Part shown: positions 47,934-56,928 of the stretch, one piece after another
Layout of the letters: every line of letters starts with the position of its first letter
Numbering within the stretch: position 1 is the stretch's first letter
From: Tessaracoccus timonensis
GTDB lineage: Bacteria > Actinomycetota > Actinomycetes > Propionibacteriales > Propionibacteriaceae
Direction of reading: 5' to 3'
Length of the DNA: 64,000 nt
Assembly (NCBI RefSeq): GCF_900343145.1
Contig: NZ_LT996886.1
Coordinates: 1,302,001-1,366,000, forward strand
Made by a program: the position numbers and the translations under genes
Notes under the pieces: generated by a model
Databases searched by the model: none
Told to the model about the DNA's origin: nothing
What the model saw: only the letters and a program-made list of their open reading frames with translations

Positions 47934-49436
47934 ATGGTTACTGGTGGACTCGTAGCAAAAAATATTACGAAGGGTTACTCAGGTGTCCCGGTACTCATGG
48001 GGGTATCCTTGTCCGTTGACCCCGGGGAAATTGTCGGTCTTGTCGGACATAACGGGGCAGGAAAATCAACCTTGCTGAAAGTTTTCTCTGGAGCGCATCA
48101 GCCGTCTGGCGGGACGCTGGAGATTGATGGGCAGGAAGTCTCGTTCTCCAGCCCGTCGGATGCTATCGCAGAGGGAGTGTCAACGGTTTACCAAGAGCTG
48201 TCGCTTTTACAGAATCTCACGGTTACACAGAATGTGTTCCTCGGTCGTGAAGAGTCAGGAGCCTTTGGACTTAATAAAAAGCAGATGAGCTTTGAGGCTA
48301 GGGAAATTACTCTGAATTTCGATCTTGATGTTGACGTTGACCGGACTGTGGGAAATTACTCGATGGCGACTCGGCAACTACTCGAAATAGCAATTGCCGC
48401 GAGCAGGAATACTAAGTACCTCTTGTTAGATGAGCCAACCACTTCTCTAGAAGGAGAGCAGGTTGATCATCTTCTGGAATACGTTAAGCGATTGGCGAAA
48501 GAAAAGAATATTGGAGTCCTGATCGTCAACCACAAACTAGACGAGCTATACGGAGTTGCCGACCGGATTGTTGCCCTCATGAACGGTCAGGTTGTTATCG
48601 ACGGACCGACCGAGAAAGTCGATCGCCGCGACGTGGTTGCGGCGATCGCGGGTGAGGGCTACCAGGAGTCGGAGGTGGGAGAAAAGGCGCGTGCACGTCA
48701 GCTCTCCAAACGGAAGAAGGTTATGGAGCTCCGAGGATTGACCTCTGCAGCCCTTGAAGACGTTTCCTTCGACATTCGAGCAGGTGAGATTCTCGGGATT
48801 TACGGTTTGTCGGGATCCGGCAGAACAGAAACGCTAAGAACTATCGCGGGGCTTGACCGCTACGATGGTGGGACAATGACGGTCGCAGGTGAGAGGTATG
48901 AACCTAAGACACCAAAGCACGCAAAACAGCGCGGGATCGCATTCGTGACGGAAGAACGGAAACACGACGGCATTGTGCCGGAGATGAATTCGTATCAGAA
49001 TGCCTCTCTTCCAGTCGTGCGTGATTATGCCAAGTTCGGGTTGTTGGATCTGCGACGGATGAAACAGGAATCCAAGAAAGTGTTGGAGTCTCTCCAGCTA
49101 CGCGGAGATCCGGCACAACCCATCGTTGCACTGTCTGGTGGTAATCAACAGAAGGTGCTCCTCGCACGGGCATTGATCCAAGAACCGAAGATCCTACTCC
49201 TTGATGAACCAACAAAAGGCGTCGATATCGGCGTCAAGAGTGAGATTTACGAGATCTTGCGAAAGCTAGCTGATGAAGAGGAGCTTGCAGTCGTCGTCGT
49301 TTCGTCAGAAGAAGAGGAGATCCTGGAGATATCTGACACAGTTTTGGTGCTTGCAAACGGTCAAGTTGTGCATGGCCCTGTTCCAGCTAATGAAGTTACC
49401 CAAAGAGATCTACGGGAGTGGTCATGGACAGAGTAA
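47934..49436 (+). CDS. Sugar ABC transporter ATP-binding protein with two nucleotide-binding domains (RbsA type)
   Basis: 500 residues. In the first half Walker A is GHNGAGKST near residue 38 and Walker B is LLLDEPTTSLE near 162. Its signature is degenerate (YSMATRQLLEIA). In the second half Walker A is altered to GLSGSGRTE near 295, as is usual in this family, with signature LSGGNQQKVLLARAL near 399 and Walker B LLLDEPTKGVD near 420. It powers the permease and binding protein encoded upstream. Its last bases overlap the SIS gene. Confidence 0.92.
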   Translation: MVTGGLVAKNITKGYSGVPVLMGVSLSVDPGEIVGLVGHNGAGKSTLLKVFSGAHQPSGGTLEIDGQEVSFSSPSDAIAEGVSTVYQELSLLQNLTVTQNVFLGREESGAFGLNKKQMSFEAREITLNFDLDVDVDRTVGNYSMATRQLLEIAIAASRNTKYLLLDEPTTSLEGEQVDHLLEYVKRLAKEKNIGVLIVNHKLDELYGVADRIVALMNGQVVIDGPTEKVDRRDVVAAIAGEGYQESEVGEKARARQLSKRKKVMELRGLTSAALEDVSFDIRAGEILGIYGLSGSGRTETLRTIAGLDRYDGGTMTVAGERYEPKTPKHAKQRGIAFVTEERKHDGIVPEMNSYQNASLPVVRDYAKFGLLDLRRMKQESKKVLESLQLRGDPAQPIVALSGGNQQKVLLARALIQEPKILLLDEPTKGVDIGVKSEIYEILRKLADEEELAVVVVSSEEEEILEISDTVLVLANGQVVHGPVPANEVTQRDLREWSWTE

Positions 49437-50062
49437 GTAGTAGTAAGAGCGAGACGGTAAACATGTTGGAGTATGCGCGTGCACAGGTCCAAAAAGAAGG
49501 GAACGCTGTCTTAGCCGTCGCCGATCAGCTTGACGAGTCATTCATAGAGGTCGTACAGAGAGTTCGGAGAGTTGTTGGAAAGCTGTTCGTCACAGGATCC
49601 GGGACGTCATCGGCTGTCGCTCGTCGGATGGCTCATCTCCTGAGCGTTAGCGGAACGCCAGCACTGTTCATCCATTCAATGGATGCGCTGCACGGAACGA
49701 TGGGCTCAGTTGAACCTAATGATCTTGTCATCGCTATTTCAAAGGGCGGCGAGTCCGATGAAGTGAACCAGTTCGTTCAGCTCGTACATGACAAAGGTAC
49801 GGAAATTATCGCGCTCACCGAGAACCCCAGCGGAACGCTCGCCAGTTTGGCAGATACCGTAGCGATTCTTCATAGCCCAGATGATGCGGATCCGGGAAAT
49901 CTGCTAGCGATGGGGTCAACGCTCATGGCGGCGGCCTGGGGCGATGCATTGGCTAGAACGTTGATGTATGTTGGAGATTGGGACTTGCGAGACTCTGTGA
50001 AAATGCACCCAGCCGGAGCCGTAGGAAAGGCCGCAAGGTCCGGGGCGGCATCAGATGAGTAG
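49424..50062 (+). CDS. SIS-domain sugar-phosphate isomerase (KdsD/GutQ-like, without CBS domains)
   Basis: 212 residues from ATG 49424; GTG 49418 is possible, and both overlap the ATPase gene. SIS features are VTGSGTSSAVARRMAHLLSVSG near residue 50, VIAISKGGESDEV near 102 and LTENPSGTLASLAD near 127. The terminal HPAGAVGKAA matches the HPGGALGK of arabinose-5-phosphate isomerases, but the CBS pair is missing. It probably interconverts an aldose and ketose phosphate of the imported sugar. It overlaps the kinase gene by eight bases. Confidence 0.78.
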   Translation: MDRVSSSKSETVNMLEYARAQVQKEGNAVLAVADQLDESFIEVVQRVRRVVGKLFVTGSGTSSAVARRMAHLLSVSGTPALFIHSMDALHGTMGSVEPNDLVIAISKGGESDEVNQFVQLVHDKGTEIIALTENPSGTLASLADTVAILHSPDDADPGNLLAMGSTLMAAAWGDALARTLMYVGDWDLRDSVKMHPAGAVGKAARSGAASDE

Positions 50063-51530
50063 CGAGTCAACCGTTCTAGGTGTCGATCTCTCTACGCAAT
50101 CCTGCACTGTTGAGGTACGTAAAGTTGATGACTTTGCTCGATTAGCCACTGCATCGGTCCGACTTTCGCGTGCGGTGCCACCGGTTTCCGAGCAACAACC
50201 AGAGGAATGGTGGCATGCCCTGCAAGCTGCAATGGAGATGCTACGAGAACAAGGGATTTGCACCGGGAATATCGAAGCGGTCTCCGTAGCGGCACAGTGC
50301 CACGGGTTGGTGGCTCTTGATAAGAAGGACAAGGTTATCCGCCCGGCAAAGCTATGGAACGACACAACCGGATCACGCGCAATGAATGCACTCGTTGCAC
50401 GATTCGGGAATGAATTCTGGGTTGAACGCACGCAGTCGGTGCCGAAAGCTGCCTTCACGATAGCGAAACTCGCTCATTTTGTGGAAGAAGAACCGGAAAC
50501 GATCGAGAAGATGGCATCGATTCTTCTTCCACATGATTACCTCACTTTTAGACTTACTGGTGAGAAAGTGACGGACAGGTCGGAAGCCTCAGGGACAGGA
50601 TATTTCGATAGTGTTACTAACACCTACCGAACTGATGTGCTGGAGGCCTGTTTTGGTAGTGAAATCCCCTGGGCGGATTTGCTTCCGAGAGTGTTGGCTC
50701 CTGACGCGATCGCGGGGTGGGTGACCAAAGAAGCAGCTCGGGACCTTGGCTTGCGAGTGGGAATTCCAGTGGGGACGGGTGGCGGGGATCAGCACATTGC
50801 CGCGGCTGGCCTAGGAATGTTGCCTGGTGATGTCTGTTTCAGCCTGGGGACGAGCGGTGTTGTGTTCACTGTGTCAGACTCTCCGATTTTTGACACAACT
50901 GGAATGGTCGACGGAGTGGCGTCGGCTACCGGAGGGTGGATGCCTGTCGTATGCACGCTCAACTGCACTCAGGTAACCGATAAGTTTGCTGAGTTAATGG
51001 GGGTTGATGTCGCAGCACTGGGTGAAGAAGCTCTGGCCGCAGATCCTGCAGGACCAAGGCCAGCTGTTGCCGCCTATCTCGGGGGTGAGCGTTCCCCGGA
51101 TTTGCCGAATTCGCAAGGACTCATAGCCGGGATTACTAACACGACTACCCGATCCCAGCTAGCGCTTGCAGCATTCGAAGGCGTGTTGTTCGGACTGTTA
51201 AGGGGTCTGGAGTGCATTTCTGCGCAGCAGATTCCGCTGAATGGACGTGTAATCGCTATTGGTGGAGGGGCTCGATCGCTGGCCTATCGGCAGCTTCTTG
51301 CTGACCATTTGAATAGGCCGGTCATTGAAGTCGACTCACTTGAAGCCACAGCACGTGGCGCGTCGCTCCAAGCCCTAGCGGTGCTTCTCGGTGACAGGCT
51401 TGCGAGAATTGGGGAACGTTTTCCACCCATGCTCGTCTCCATCACAGACCCGAGACCTCACGTAGACCGGACAGCACGTAGTAGATACGCAGTAACAGCG
51501 ACGCATGCTGCAGCGTTTGAATTGGAGTAG
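50055..51530 (+). CDS. FGGY-family carbohydrate kinase
   Basis: 491 residues. It has VLGVDLSTQSCTVEV at residues 7-21, AAQCHGLVALD near 76, WNDTTGS near 97, LPHDYLTFRLTGEKVTDRSEASGTGYFD near 156 (parts LPHDYLTFRLTGEK and VTDRSEASGTGYFD), GTGGGDQHIAAAGLG near 240, SLGTSGVVF near 262 and GGGARSLAY near 400. The gene is clearly related to xylB at 42.5 kb but diverged, so it may act on another ketose. It should phosphorylate the imported sugar before the isomerase, epimerase and aldolase steps encoded around it. Confidence 0.88.
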   Translation: MSSESTVLGVDLSTQSCTVEVRKVDDFARLATASVRLSRAVPPVSEQQPEEWWHALQAAMEMLREQGICTGNIEAVSVAAQCHGLVALDKKDKVIRPAKLWNDTTGSRAMNALVARFGNEFWVERTQSVPKAAFTIAKLAHFVEEEPETIEKMASILLPHDYLTFRLTGEKVTDRSEASGTGYFDSVTNTYRTDVLEACFGSEIPWADLLPRVLAPDAIAGWVTKEAARDLGLRVGIPVGTGGGDQHIAAAGLGMLPGDVCFSLGTSGVVFTVSDSPIFDTTGMVDGVASATGGWMPVVCTLNCTQVTDKFAELMGVDVAALGEEALAADPAGPRPAVAAYLGGERSPDLPNSQGLIAGITNTTTRSQLALAAFEGVLFGLLRGLECISAQQIPLNGRVIAIGGGARSLAYRQLLADHLNRPVIEVDSLEATARGASLQALAVLLGDRLARIGERFPPMLVSITDPRPHVDRTARSRYAVTATHAAAFELE

Positions 51531-51540
51531 GGGGTCTGAA

Positions 51541-52194
51541 GTGGTCGGGGACCCTTGTGGCATTCGAATTTGGCCGTCACTCTATGCGGCAGGAGTGGAA
51601 CATGCCGAGAAATTTGTATCGCTTCTCTCGGACGATCCACAAGGAGTATCCGGGATACACGTCGACATCATGGATGGTGTCGCGGTCCCCCTTCATTCGT
51701 GGAGTATTAACGATCTAAGACTGATCCTTGACGGATGTCCGCTCCCGCTTGAAGTGCATCTTATGGTCGATGACATTGAAGCTGCTGTCAGTAGTTTGAT
51801 GGACTTTAATATTTCAAGATTATTCCTCCATCTTGATGACGACGGTGTTTCTCCCGATCTTTTGACGTATGTTCGCCACCATGAGATTGAGGCCGGAGTG
51901 GCCATGCCGATCGATCTAGAAGTCAGCAGACACCGTGACCTCTTGAGACATTCTGATGCGATTTTGGTGATGACGAGTGCAGCAGGAACTCCCAATGCGG
52001 CGGCCATCGGCGACCCATTCGCTCGTGTGCGCGAGGTCATACGGGAAGTTGATGAGGTAGGAATCAAACCTCGCATTGAAGTCGACGGTGGCGTAACCTT
52101 TGCGCACCTTCCCGCGTATGCGGAACTACAGGTGGCAGATGCGGTCATAGGGCGAGACTTTATTCGGAATCTCATACAAACTGGAAGATGGTGA
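51541..52194 (+). CDS. Ribulose-phosphate 3-epimerase-family protein (RPE/AlsE-like)
   Basis: 217 residues from GTG 51541 with TAGGGGG upstream. The TIM-barrel epimerase signatures are IWPSLYAAG near residue 8, GIHVDIMDGVAVP near 39 (metal His and Asp), LEVHLMVDDIEAA near 70 and the C-terminal RIEVDGGVTFAHLP near 179 (metal Asp). The sequence is divergent from housekeeping Rpe and closer in spirit to allulose-6-phosphate epimerases. It would epimerise C3 of the ketose phosphate made by the kinase. Confidence 0.8.
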   Translation: MVGDPCGIRIWPSLYAAGVEHAEKFVSLLSDDPQGVSGIHVDIMDGVAVPLHSWSINDLRLILDGCPLPLEVHLMVDDIEAAVSSLMDFNISRLFLHLDDDGVSPDLLTYVRHHEIEAGVAMPIDLEVSRHRDLLRHSDAILVMTSAAGTPNAAAIGDPFARVREVIREVDEVGIKPRIEVDGGVTFAHLPAYAELQVADAVIGRDFIRNLIQTGRW

Positions 52195-52200
52195 TACGGC

Positions 52201-52848
52201 ATGCTGATGCTCGACTCTGTTGACATGGTAAGAATAGGAAATCTCCTAGAGACCTCTTTATTTCAGGGAATCACTAGCAATCCCACGATTCTTGCGCGTG
52301 CAGGATTGAGTCAAGACTCGATTCCAGATCTCTATGCACGTGCTGAAGAACTGGGTGCATCGCTCATTGCGTTTCAATCGATTGGTGAAAACGAAAGGGA
52401 GTTGCGAGTTAGTGCAGAACAGATCGCTCAACTAGGGCCACGCGTGATTGTCAAGCTTCCGGCCCTTCGGGAAGCATACTCAATAGCACGAAACTTGGTT
52501 GATAACGGTGTCCGAGTTCTGCTAACTGCGGTCTACCACCCGACCCAGGCATTACTCGCCGGTGACATGAGTGTGTGGGGGATCGCGCCCTATGCAGGAC
52601 GCCTCTATGACTTTGGGGCTGACGCAGTTGAAACGATTGGAACAATGGTCGATATCCTTCAGGGAAGTACGGTCCGAGTCTTGGCAGCCTCGTTGCGTAA
52701 CCCTGAGCTGATTGCTCAGCTGAGCGCGCGTGGGGTGTCCGACTTCACCGTATCACCGTCAGTTGCCGATAGCCTGGTTGATAACTCTCTCACTATCCAG
52801 GCCGTGAATGACTTCATGTCTGATGCCAAGAAGCCAATCGATGTATAG
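52201..52848 (+). CDS. Transaldolase / fructose-6-phosphate-aldolase-like protein
   Basis: 215 residues, the short TalC/FSA class. Visible are LFQGITSNPTILARAG near residue 21, VIVKLPALREA near 82 (Schiff-base Lys), TAVYHPTQALLAGD near 107, IAPYAGRLYDFGAD near 127 and VLAASLRN near 157. The family cleaves ketose phosphates or transfers dihydroxyacetone units. As the last gene of the operon it supplies the C-C bond-breaking step. The ATG is seven bases from the epimerase stop. Confidence 0.82.
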   Translation: MLMLDSVDMVRIGNLLETSLFQGITSNPTILARAGLSQDSIPDLYARAEELGASLIAFQSIGENERELRVSAEQIAQLGPRVIVKLPALREAYSIARNLVDNGVRVLLTAVYHPTQALLAGDMSVWGIAPYAGRLYDFGADAVETIGTMVDILQGSTVRVLAASLRNPELIAQLSARGVSDFTVSPSVADSLVDNSLTIQAVNDFMSDAKKPIDV

Positions 52849-53315
52849 GAATGCTCGTAACTCGAATCGAAAATGGGACTTCTGATTAGTTCGCGATAGA
52901 ATCCCGACTAGTCATCGGGTCATTACGCTGTAGCTGGCTAGGAAAGGATCCTGGGTCGCTAACCTGCACGACTCAAATGCGCCGAACCCAACTGTTTCAT
53001 AATCGAACGCCGGCCATGCCGCTTCTCCACGATCCAGACAGCCGGCGCCTTCGAGGCGGTCTTCACCTACTGGAGAAACGGACTCATGCCGCGTTTCTAC
53101 GATGGCATTAGTGCCACACCCTCCACTAACCAAAACTCATCCTGACAACACCATTAACCCCCTCAGCGGCCTCGAGACTGCCCAAGCGGCCCAAGTCGGG
53201 CGCCATCAATACTTCGAGATGGTGGCTGTATAGCGTTGATGACGAGTCAGTTGTCCGCTGAGCCGTGCAGGTCGAGGGGCGATGGACACCGGATGTTGTA
53301 GGGGAGAGCGAATCG
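52849..53315. other. Gene-free stretch with decayed sequence
   Basis: No frame here has recognisable protein content or a ribosome site. A short piece near 52975-53060 (RLKCAEPNC on the plus strand) has the look of a zinc-ribbon transposase end, but it is too short to assign. Confidence 0.4.
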
Positions 53316-54275
53316 TTAGGTGTGTGTATTGCGGGTGACAAGGTCGCCTAGCACTCCAGCTACGAATGTGTCCCCTAGTCCGATCGTGGTTGGGGTACGT
53401 GGCTCGAGAGCACGTGCCGGCACAACTACTGCGTCAGGTTCGATTGCGTTGAACGCACGAGCGAATTCGACTGCTTCGCTTTGGTGCGGAGCCGCCTGCA
53501 CGTTTGTTAGTGCAGATTCCGTAATTGAGTCGCCGAACATGTAGCGAGCGCCTGCAAGATCGTTTCCGGCAGCAAGTGAAGGTCGTAGTATTTGCGCCCG
53601 CTGTCCGTGGGCCAAAGCGAAGTGGCGAGTATGCAGCACCAATGTGGGGGCTAGTACGTGAGGCATTACGTCCTCGATGGCTTGACGGACCGAATGAGGA
53701 TCAAGCAGATCAATTTCGCGGTCTATGTAGTTCTGGAGCTCGTCTTCATTCATGCTGTGGATGTCCGCGACGTCTTTAAACCCTGAGTGAAATGCTTCGA
53801 GGACACTGTGAAGATGGTAACCGGCGTCTTCGAGGAACACGATTGGGCGAGGGTTGCACTCTGAGAGCGCCTCGGTGACTTGCCGAGTGCGATTGAGCGT
53901 GAGCGTCGGGTCGAGCATCGCGTTGAAGCCGGAGACTAGAACGACGTTTGCTTTCCGGAAGAGTTCAGGCAACTGCGGGGAGGGTTCGAGGAGCTCATTC
54001 GGGCGATCGTTGACGAGGATTATCCTGTTGGGTGACTTCGAACGGATACTCCCATCTTCGAGATCTACTTTGGCTCCTGCTGGATACTGAATGATGAGGT
54101 GGGGCTCCCACGTGTCTTTGGTCGCTGTCGTGATGATCTGGACTTGGGGTGGCAGTAGCTCACGGAATACCCGATTGTCACTGACCAGGTGGACTGTGTT
54201 GGGAATCCCTGCTTGGGCGAGTGCTAATGCCGCTCTTACGCCTGTGCCTCCGAGTGTTGGGGCGCTGCTGAAGTG
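53316..54275 (-). pseudogene. 5'-truncated ADP-dependent phosphofructokinase/glucokinase-family gene
   Basis: The minus frame gives about 315 family-like residues. It starts at TLGGTGVRAALALAQAGIP, then HLIIQYPAGAKVD, NRIILVNDRPN, VVLVSGFNAMLDP, FLEDAGYHLHS, DIHSMNEDELQNYI (the family's SMNEDEL signature), LVLHTRHFALA, and the catalytic IGLGDTFVAGV near the C-terminus. In relatives about 90 residues precede LGGT; here the frame instead enters unrelated DNA next to an IS256 remnant. The open frame continues upstream (GTG 54338 and beyond), so a hybrid product is possible, but the N-terminal substrate-binding part is absent. Confidence 0.6.
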
Positions 54276-54427
54276 ATCAAGGTAACTATTGACTATGCCG
54301 AGAACTACGCGGCCTATGTGGCGATGAAGATCGGGCACGTGTTGCGTCGTGACGGCTGGGCCACCCGGGCGAGCCTGGGCGCCGAGGCACTGTCCCCTGG
54401 AAATCCTCGAACGTGTGCTCTTGCAGG

Positions 54428-55340
54428 AGGGTGTCAAATGGTTTGTGTAAGAGGTCAAGCTGATCTGAAGGAGATTGACTATGGCCATGACCGAGAACGA
54501 TGACAAGCCAGTCAGCCCGGCGCGTGAGTTGTTCGATGACCAGTTGCTGGCCTCGACTAGTGAGCGGGGGATCTCGTTGACCGGAGAGGGCGGGTTCTTG
54601 CCCGAGTTGATCAAGTCCGTGCTGGAGCGCGGGATGAACGCGGAGCTGACCTCCTCTCCTGGGCTATGAGAAGAACGACCCTGCTGGTAGGGGGTCGGGC
54701 AACTCACGTAACGGCACCACACCGAAGACCGTCGCCACCGAGGTCGGGCCTATCGAGTTGGATCGGCCCCGGGACCGTAACGGGTCGTTTGTGTCGAGGT
54801 TGGTCCCCGAATGGGCGACGGCGTGTGGGTGGGCTTGAGGACCAGATCATCAGCTTGTATGCCGGCGGGATGACCATCCGTGAGATCCAGCACCATCTCG
54901 CCGCGACGTTGGGAACCGACTTGTCACACGAGACCATCTCGAATGTGACCGAGGCCGTGATGGAGGAAGTCACCGCCTGGCAGAACAGGCCGTTGGAGGC
55001 GTTCTACCCAGTGATCTACCTCGACGCGCTGGTGGTCAAGGTCCGTGACCAAAACCGGGTCGTCAACCGGCACGCTCCATATCGCGGTTGGTGTCGACCT
55101 CGACGGCATCAAACATGTGCACGGGGATCTGGGTCCAAGCCTCCGAAGGCGCGAAGTTCTGGGCAGCGGTATGCGCCCAGCTCGCCAACCGCGGCGTCCA
55201 GGACGTGTTGATCGTGTGCTGCGACGGGCTCACCGGCTTCTTAGAAGCGATCGAGGCGACCTGGCCTGGCGCGCTGGTGCAGACCTGCGTGATGCATCTG
55301 ACACCCTCTGAAGTATGCTTCGCTACCTCGCCTGCGTCGG
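54428..55340 (+). mobile_element. Decayed IS256-family insertion sequence
   Basis: The left end near 54428 has GGGTGTCAAATGGTTTGTGT, like IS256-family terminal repeats. The transposase reading then moves through several frames: RELFDDQLL and LIKSVLERGMNAEL (54481-54660), GYEKNDPAGRGSGNSRNGTT and VGPIELDRPRDRNGSF (54664-54800), LEDQIISLYAGGMTIREIQ and YLDALVVKVRD (54835-55050), then IWVQASEGAKFWAAVCAQLANRG and VLIVCCDGLTGFLEAIEATWP (55123-55270). The catalytic C-terminal part and right end are missing, and the right island repeat begins at 55354. At least three frameshifts make it inactive. Confidence 0.8.
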
Positions 55341-55353
55341 GCAGACGCAGAAA

Positions 55354-55467
55354 AACTGCAAAACTCGCCAACAGTGGCGTCGCTCCTCGCTCAATTGCGC
55401 ATGAGGCGTGCGACTGTTGGCGAGTTTTGCAGTTCAACGCTCAGTGCTGCTCGGCCCACCAGTCGAG
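55354..55467. repeat. Right direct repeat of the genomic island (palindrome D copy 4 plus cca 3' end)
   Basis: 55354-55434 is palindrome D. 55435-55467 continues into the last codons of the intact cca gene. It is the partner of 39836-39949, same orientation, with about six differences over 114 bp. Confidence 0.9.
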
Positions 55468-56877
55468 GAGGAGCTTCGTGGCGGCGTCCTCGTCGAGGGG
55501 GCCGTGCTCGATGCGGTGGTCGAGCAGGAACTTGTACGCTTGGCCGACCTCCCTGCCCGGCCCGACGCCCAAGATCTCCATGATCTGGTTCCCGTCGAGG
55601 TGGGGGCGCAGCGCGTCGAGCTCCTCCTGCGCGGCGAGCTCGTCGATGCGCCATTCGAGCTCCTCGTAGGCGCGGCGCAGCCTCGTGGCCTTGGCCCTGT
55701 TACGGGTCGTGCAGTCGGCGCGCGTGAGGATGTGCAGGTGCTCGAGCTCATCGCCGGCATCGCGCACGTAGCGTCGCACGGCCGCGTCCGTCCACGCCCC
55801 CTCGGCGTAACCGTGGAAGCGCAGGTGCAGCTCGATCAGCTTGCACACCGACTGCGTCACCGCGCTCGGATAGTTCAGCGCCCGCAGGCGCTTCCTTGCC
55901 ATCTTCGCCCCGACGACGTCGTGGTGATGGAAGGTCACCTTGGGGCCCTCGAAGCGTCTGGTGGCGGGCTTGCCGATGTCGTGCAGCAGCGCGGCGAGAC
56001 GATTCACCAGGTCCGGCTCGTGCCCGCGCGCCTTCTCCAGCGCGATTGCCTGATCCACGACGGTGAGCGAGTGCTCGTAGACGTCCTTGTGGCGGTGGTG
56101 TTCGTCGCGCTCGAGGCGCAGCGCGGGCAGCTCCGGGAGGAAGTGCTCCGCGAGCCCCGTCTCGACGAGCAGGTTCAGCCCGGCGCGGGGGCTGTCGGTC
56201 ATGAGCAGGCCGTTGAGCTCCTGCTGAATGCGCTCGACCGACACAATTTGAATGCGGTCCGCCATGCCCTTCATCGCTGCGACGACGTCGGTGGCGACGC
56301 GGAACCCGAGGCGCGACGCGAACCGTGCCGCCCGCATCATGCGCAGCGGGTCATCAGAGAAGGAGATCTCGGGCTCAGTGGGCGTGCGGAGGATGCCGGC
56401 AGCAAGGTCTTGCAGGCCGCCGTACGGGTCGACGAACTTGCGGGTGGCGATGTCGATCGCCATCGCGTTCACGGTGAAGTCGCGACGGATGAGGTCACCG
56501 TCGATGGAGTCACCGAAGGCGACGATGGGTTTGCGCGTGTGCCCCTCGTAGGCGTCGGCACGAAACGTGGTGACCTCGATCTGCCACTCGCTGCCTTCCG
56601 CCTTGGCCAGGGCGCCGATAGTGCCGAAGTCTTTCCCGACGTCCCACGTTGTCGGCGTGAAGCGCTTCAACAGTGCGTGGGTGTCGTCGGGGCGGGCGGA
56701 GGTGGTGAAATCGAGGTCGTGGCCGAGATGCCCCATCAAGGCGTCGCGTACTGAGCCGCCGACGAGGTAGAGCTCGTGGCCGGCATCGCGAAACAGGCTG
56801 CCCAGCTCGTCGATGACGGGCGCGATGCGCAGAAGGTGCTGCATCGCGTTGGTTTGGGCTTGCGAGAGTGATGGCAC
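55441..56877 (-). CDS. cca: CCA-adding tRNA nucleotidyltransferase
   Basis: 478 residues from GTG 56877. The nucleotidyltransferase head has LVGGSVRDALMG near residue 38 and DLDFTTSARP near 54 (catalytic Asp pair), then DGDLIRRDFTVNAMA near 126, DDPLRMMRAARFA near 174 and RIQQELNGLL near 217. An HD domain follows with HLLHDIGKP-type sequence (LAALLHDIGKP near 293). It adds or repairs 3' CCA on tRNAs. TAGCAT eight bases before the GTG suggests a leaderless message. Its 3' end is the duplicated island border. Confidence 0.94.
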   Translation of the reverse strand: MPSLSQAQTNAMQHLLRIAPVIDELGSLFRDAGHELYLVGGSVRDALMGHLGHDLDFTTSARPDDTHALLKRFTPTTWDVGKDFGTIGALAKAEGSEWQIEVTTFRADAYEGHTRKPIVAFGDSIDGDLIRRDFTVNAMAIDIATRKFVDPYGGLQDLAAGILRTPTEPEISFSDDPLRMMRAARFASRLGFRVATDVVAAMKGMADRIQIVSVERIQQELNGLLMTDSPRAGLNLLVETGLAEHFLPELPALRLERDEHHRHKDVYEHSLTVVDQAIALEKARGHEPDLVNRLAALLHDIGKPATRRFEGPKVTFHHHDVVGAKMARKRLRALNYPSAVTQSVCKLIELHLRFHGYAEGAWTDAAVRRYVRDAGDELEHLHILTRADCTTRNRAKATRLRRAYEELEWRIDELAAQEELDALRPHLDGNQIMEILGVGPGREVGQAYKFLLDHRIEHGPLDEDAATKLLLDWWAEQH

Positions 56878-56928
56878 GAGATTCGATGCTACCTGAATTG
56901 CCCTAGAGAGCGCGTTGAACGCTCAATC

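Noticed and set aside
52849-53315. Small gene on the minus strand (73 codons)
   Set aside because: No ribosome site, no recognisable motif and atypical composition; treated as decayed sequence.
54275-54722. N-terminal extension of the ADP-kinase-like frame
   Set aside because: The extra residues run through unrelated DNA and the opposite strand of an IS256 remnant; no family similarity.
39836-55467. Composite transposon made by two IS copies
   Set aside because: The border repeats contain no transposase or IS ends; the IS256 remnants lie inside, are unequal in extent and point differently, so they do not explain the repeats.
56904-56922. Operator between cca and the M23 gene
   Set aside because: GAGCG-N7-CGCTC is short and GC-rich and could occur by chance; kept only as a remark in the peptidase entry.
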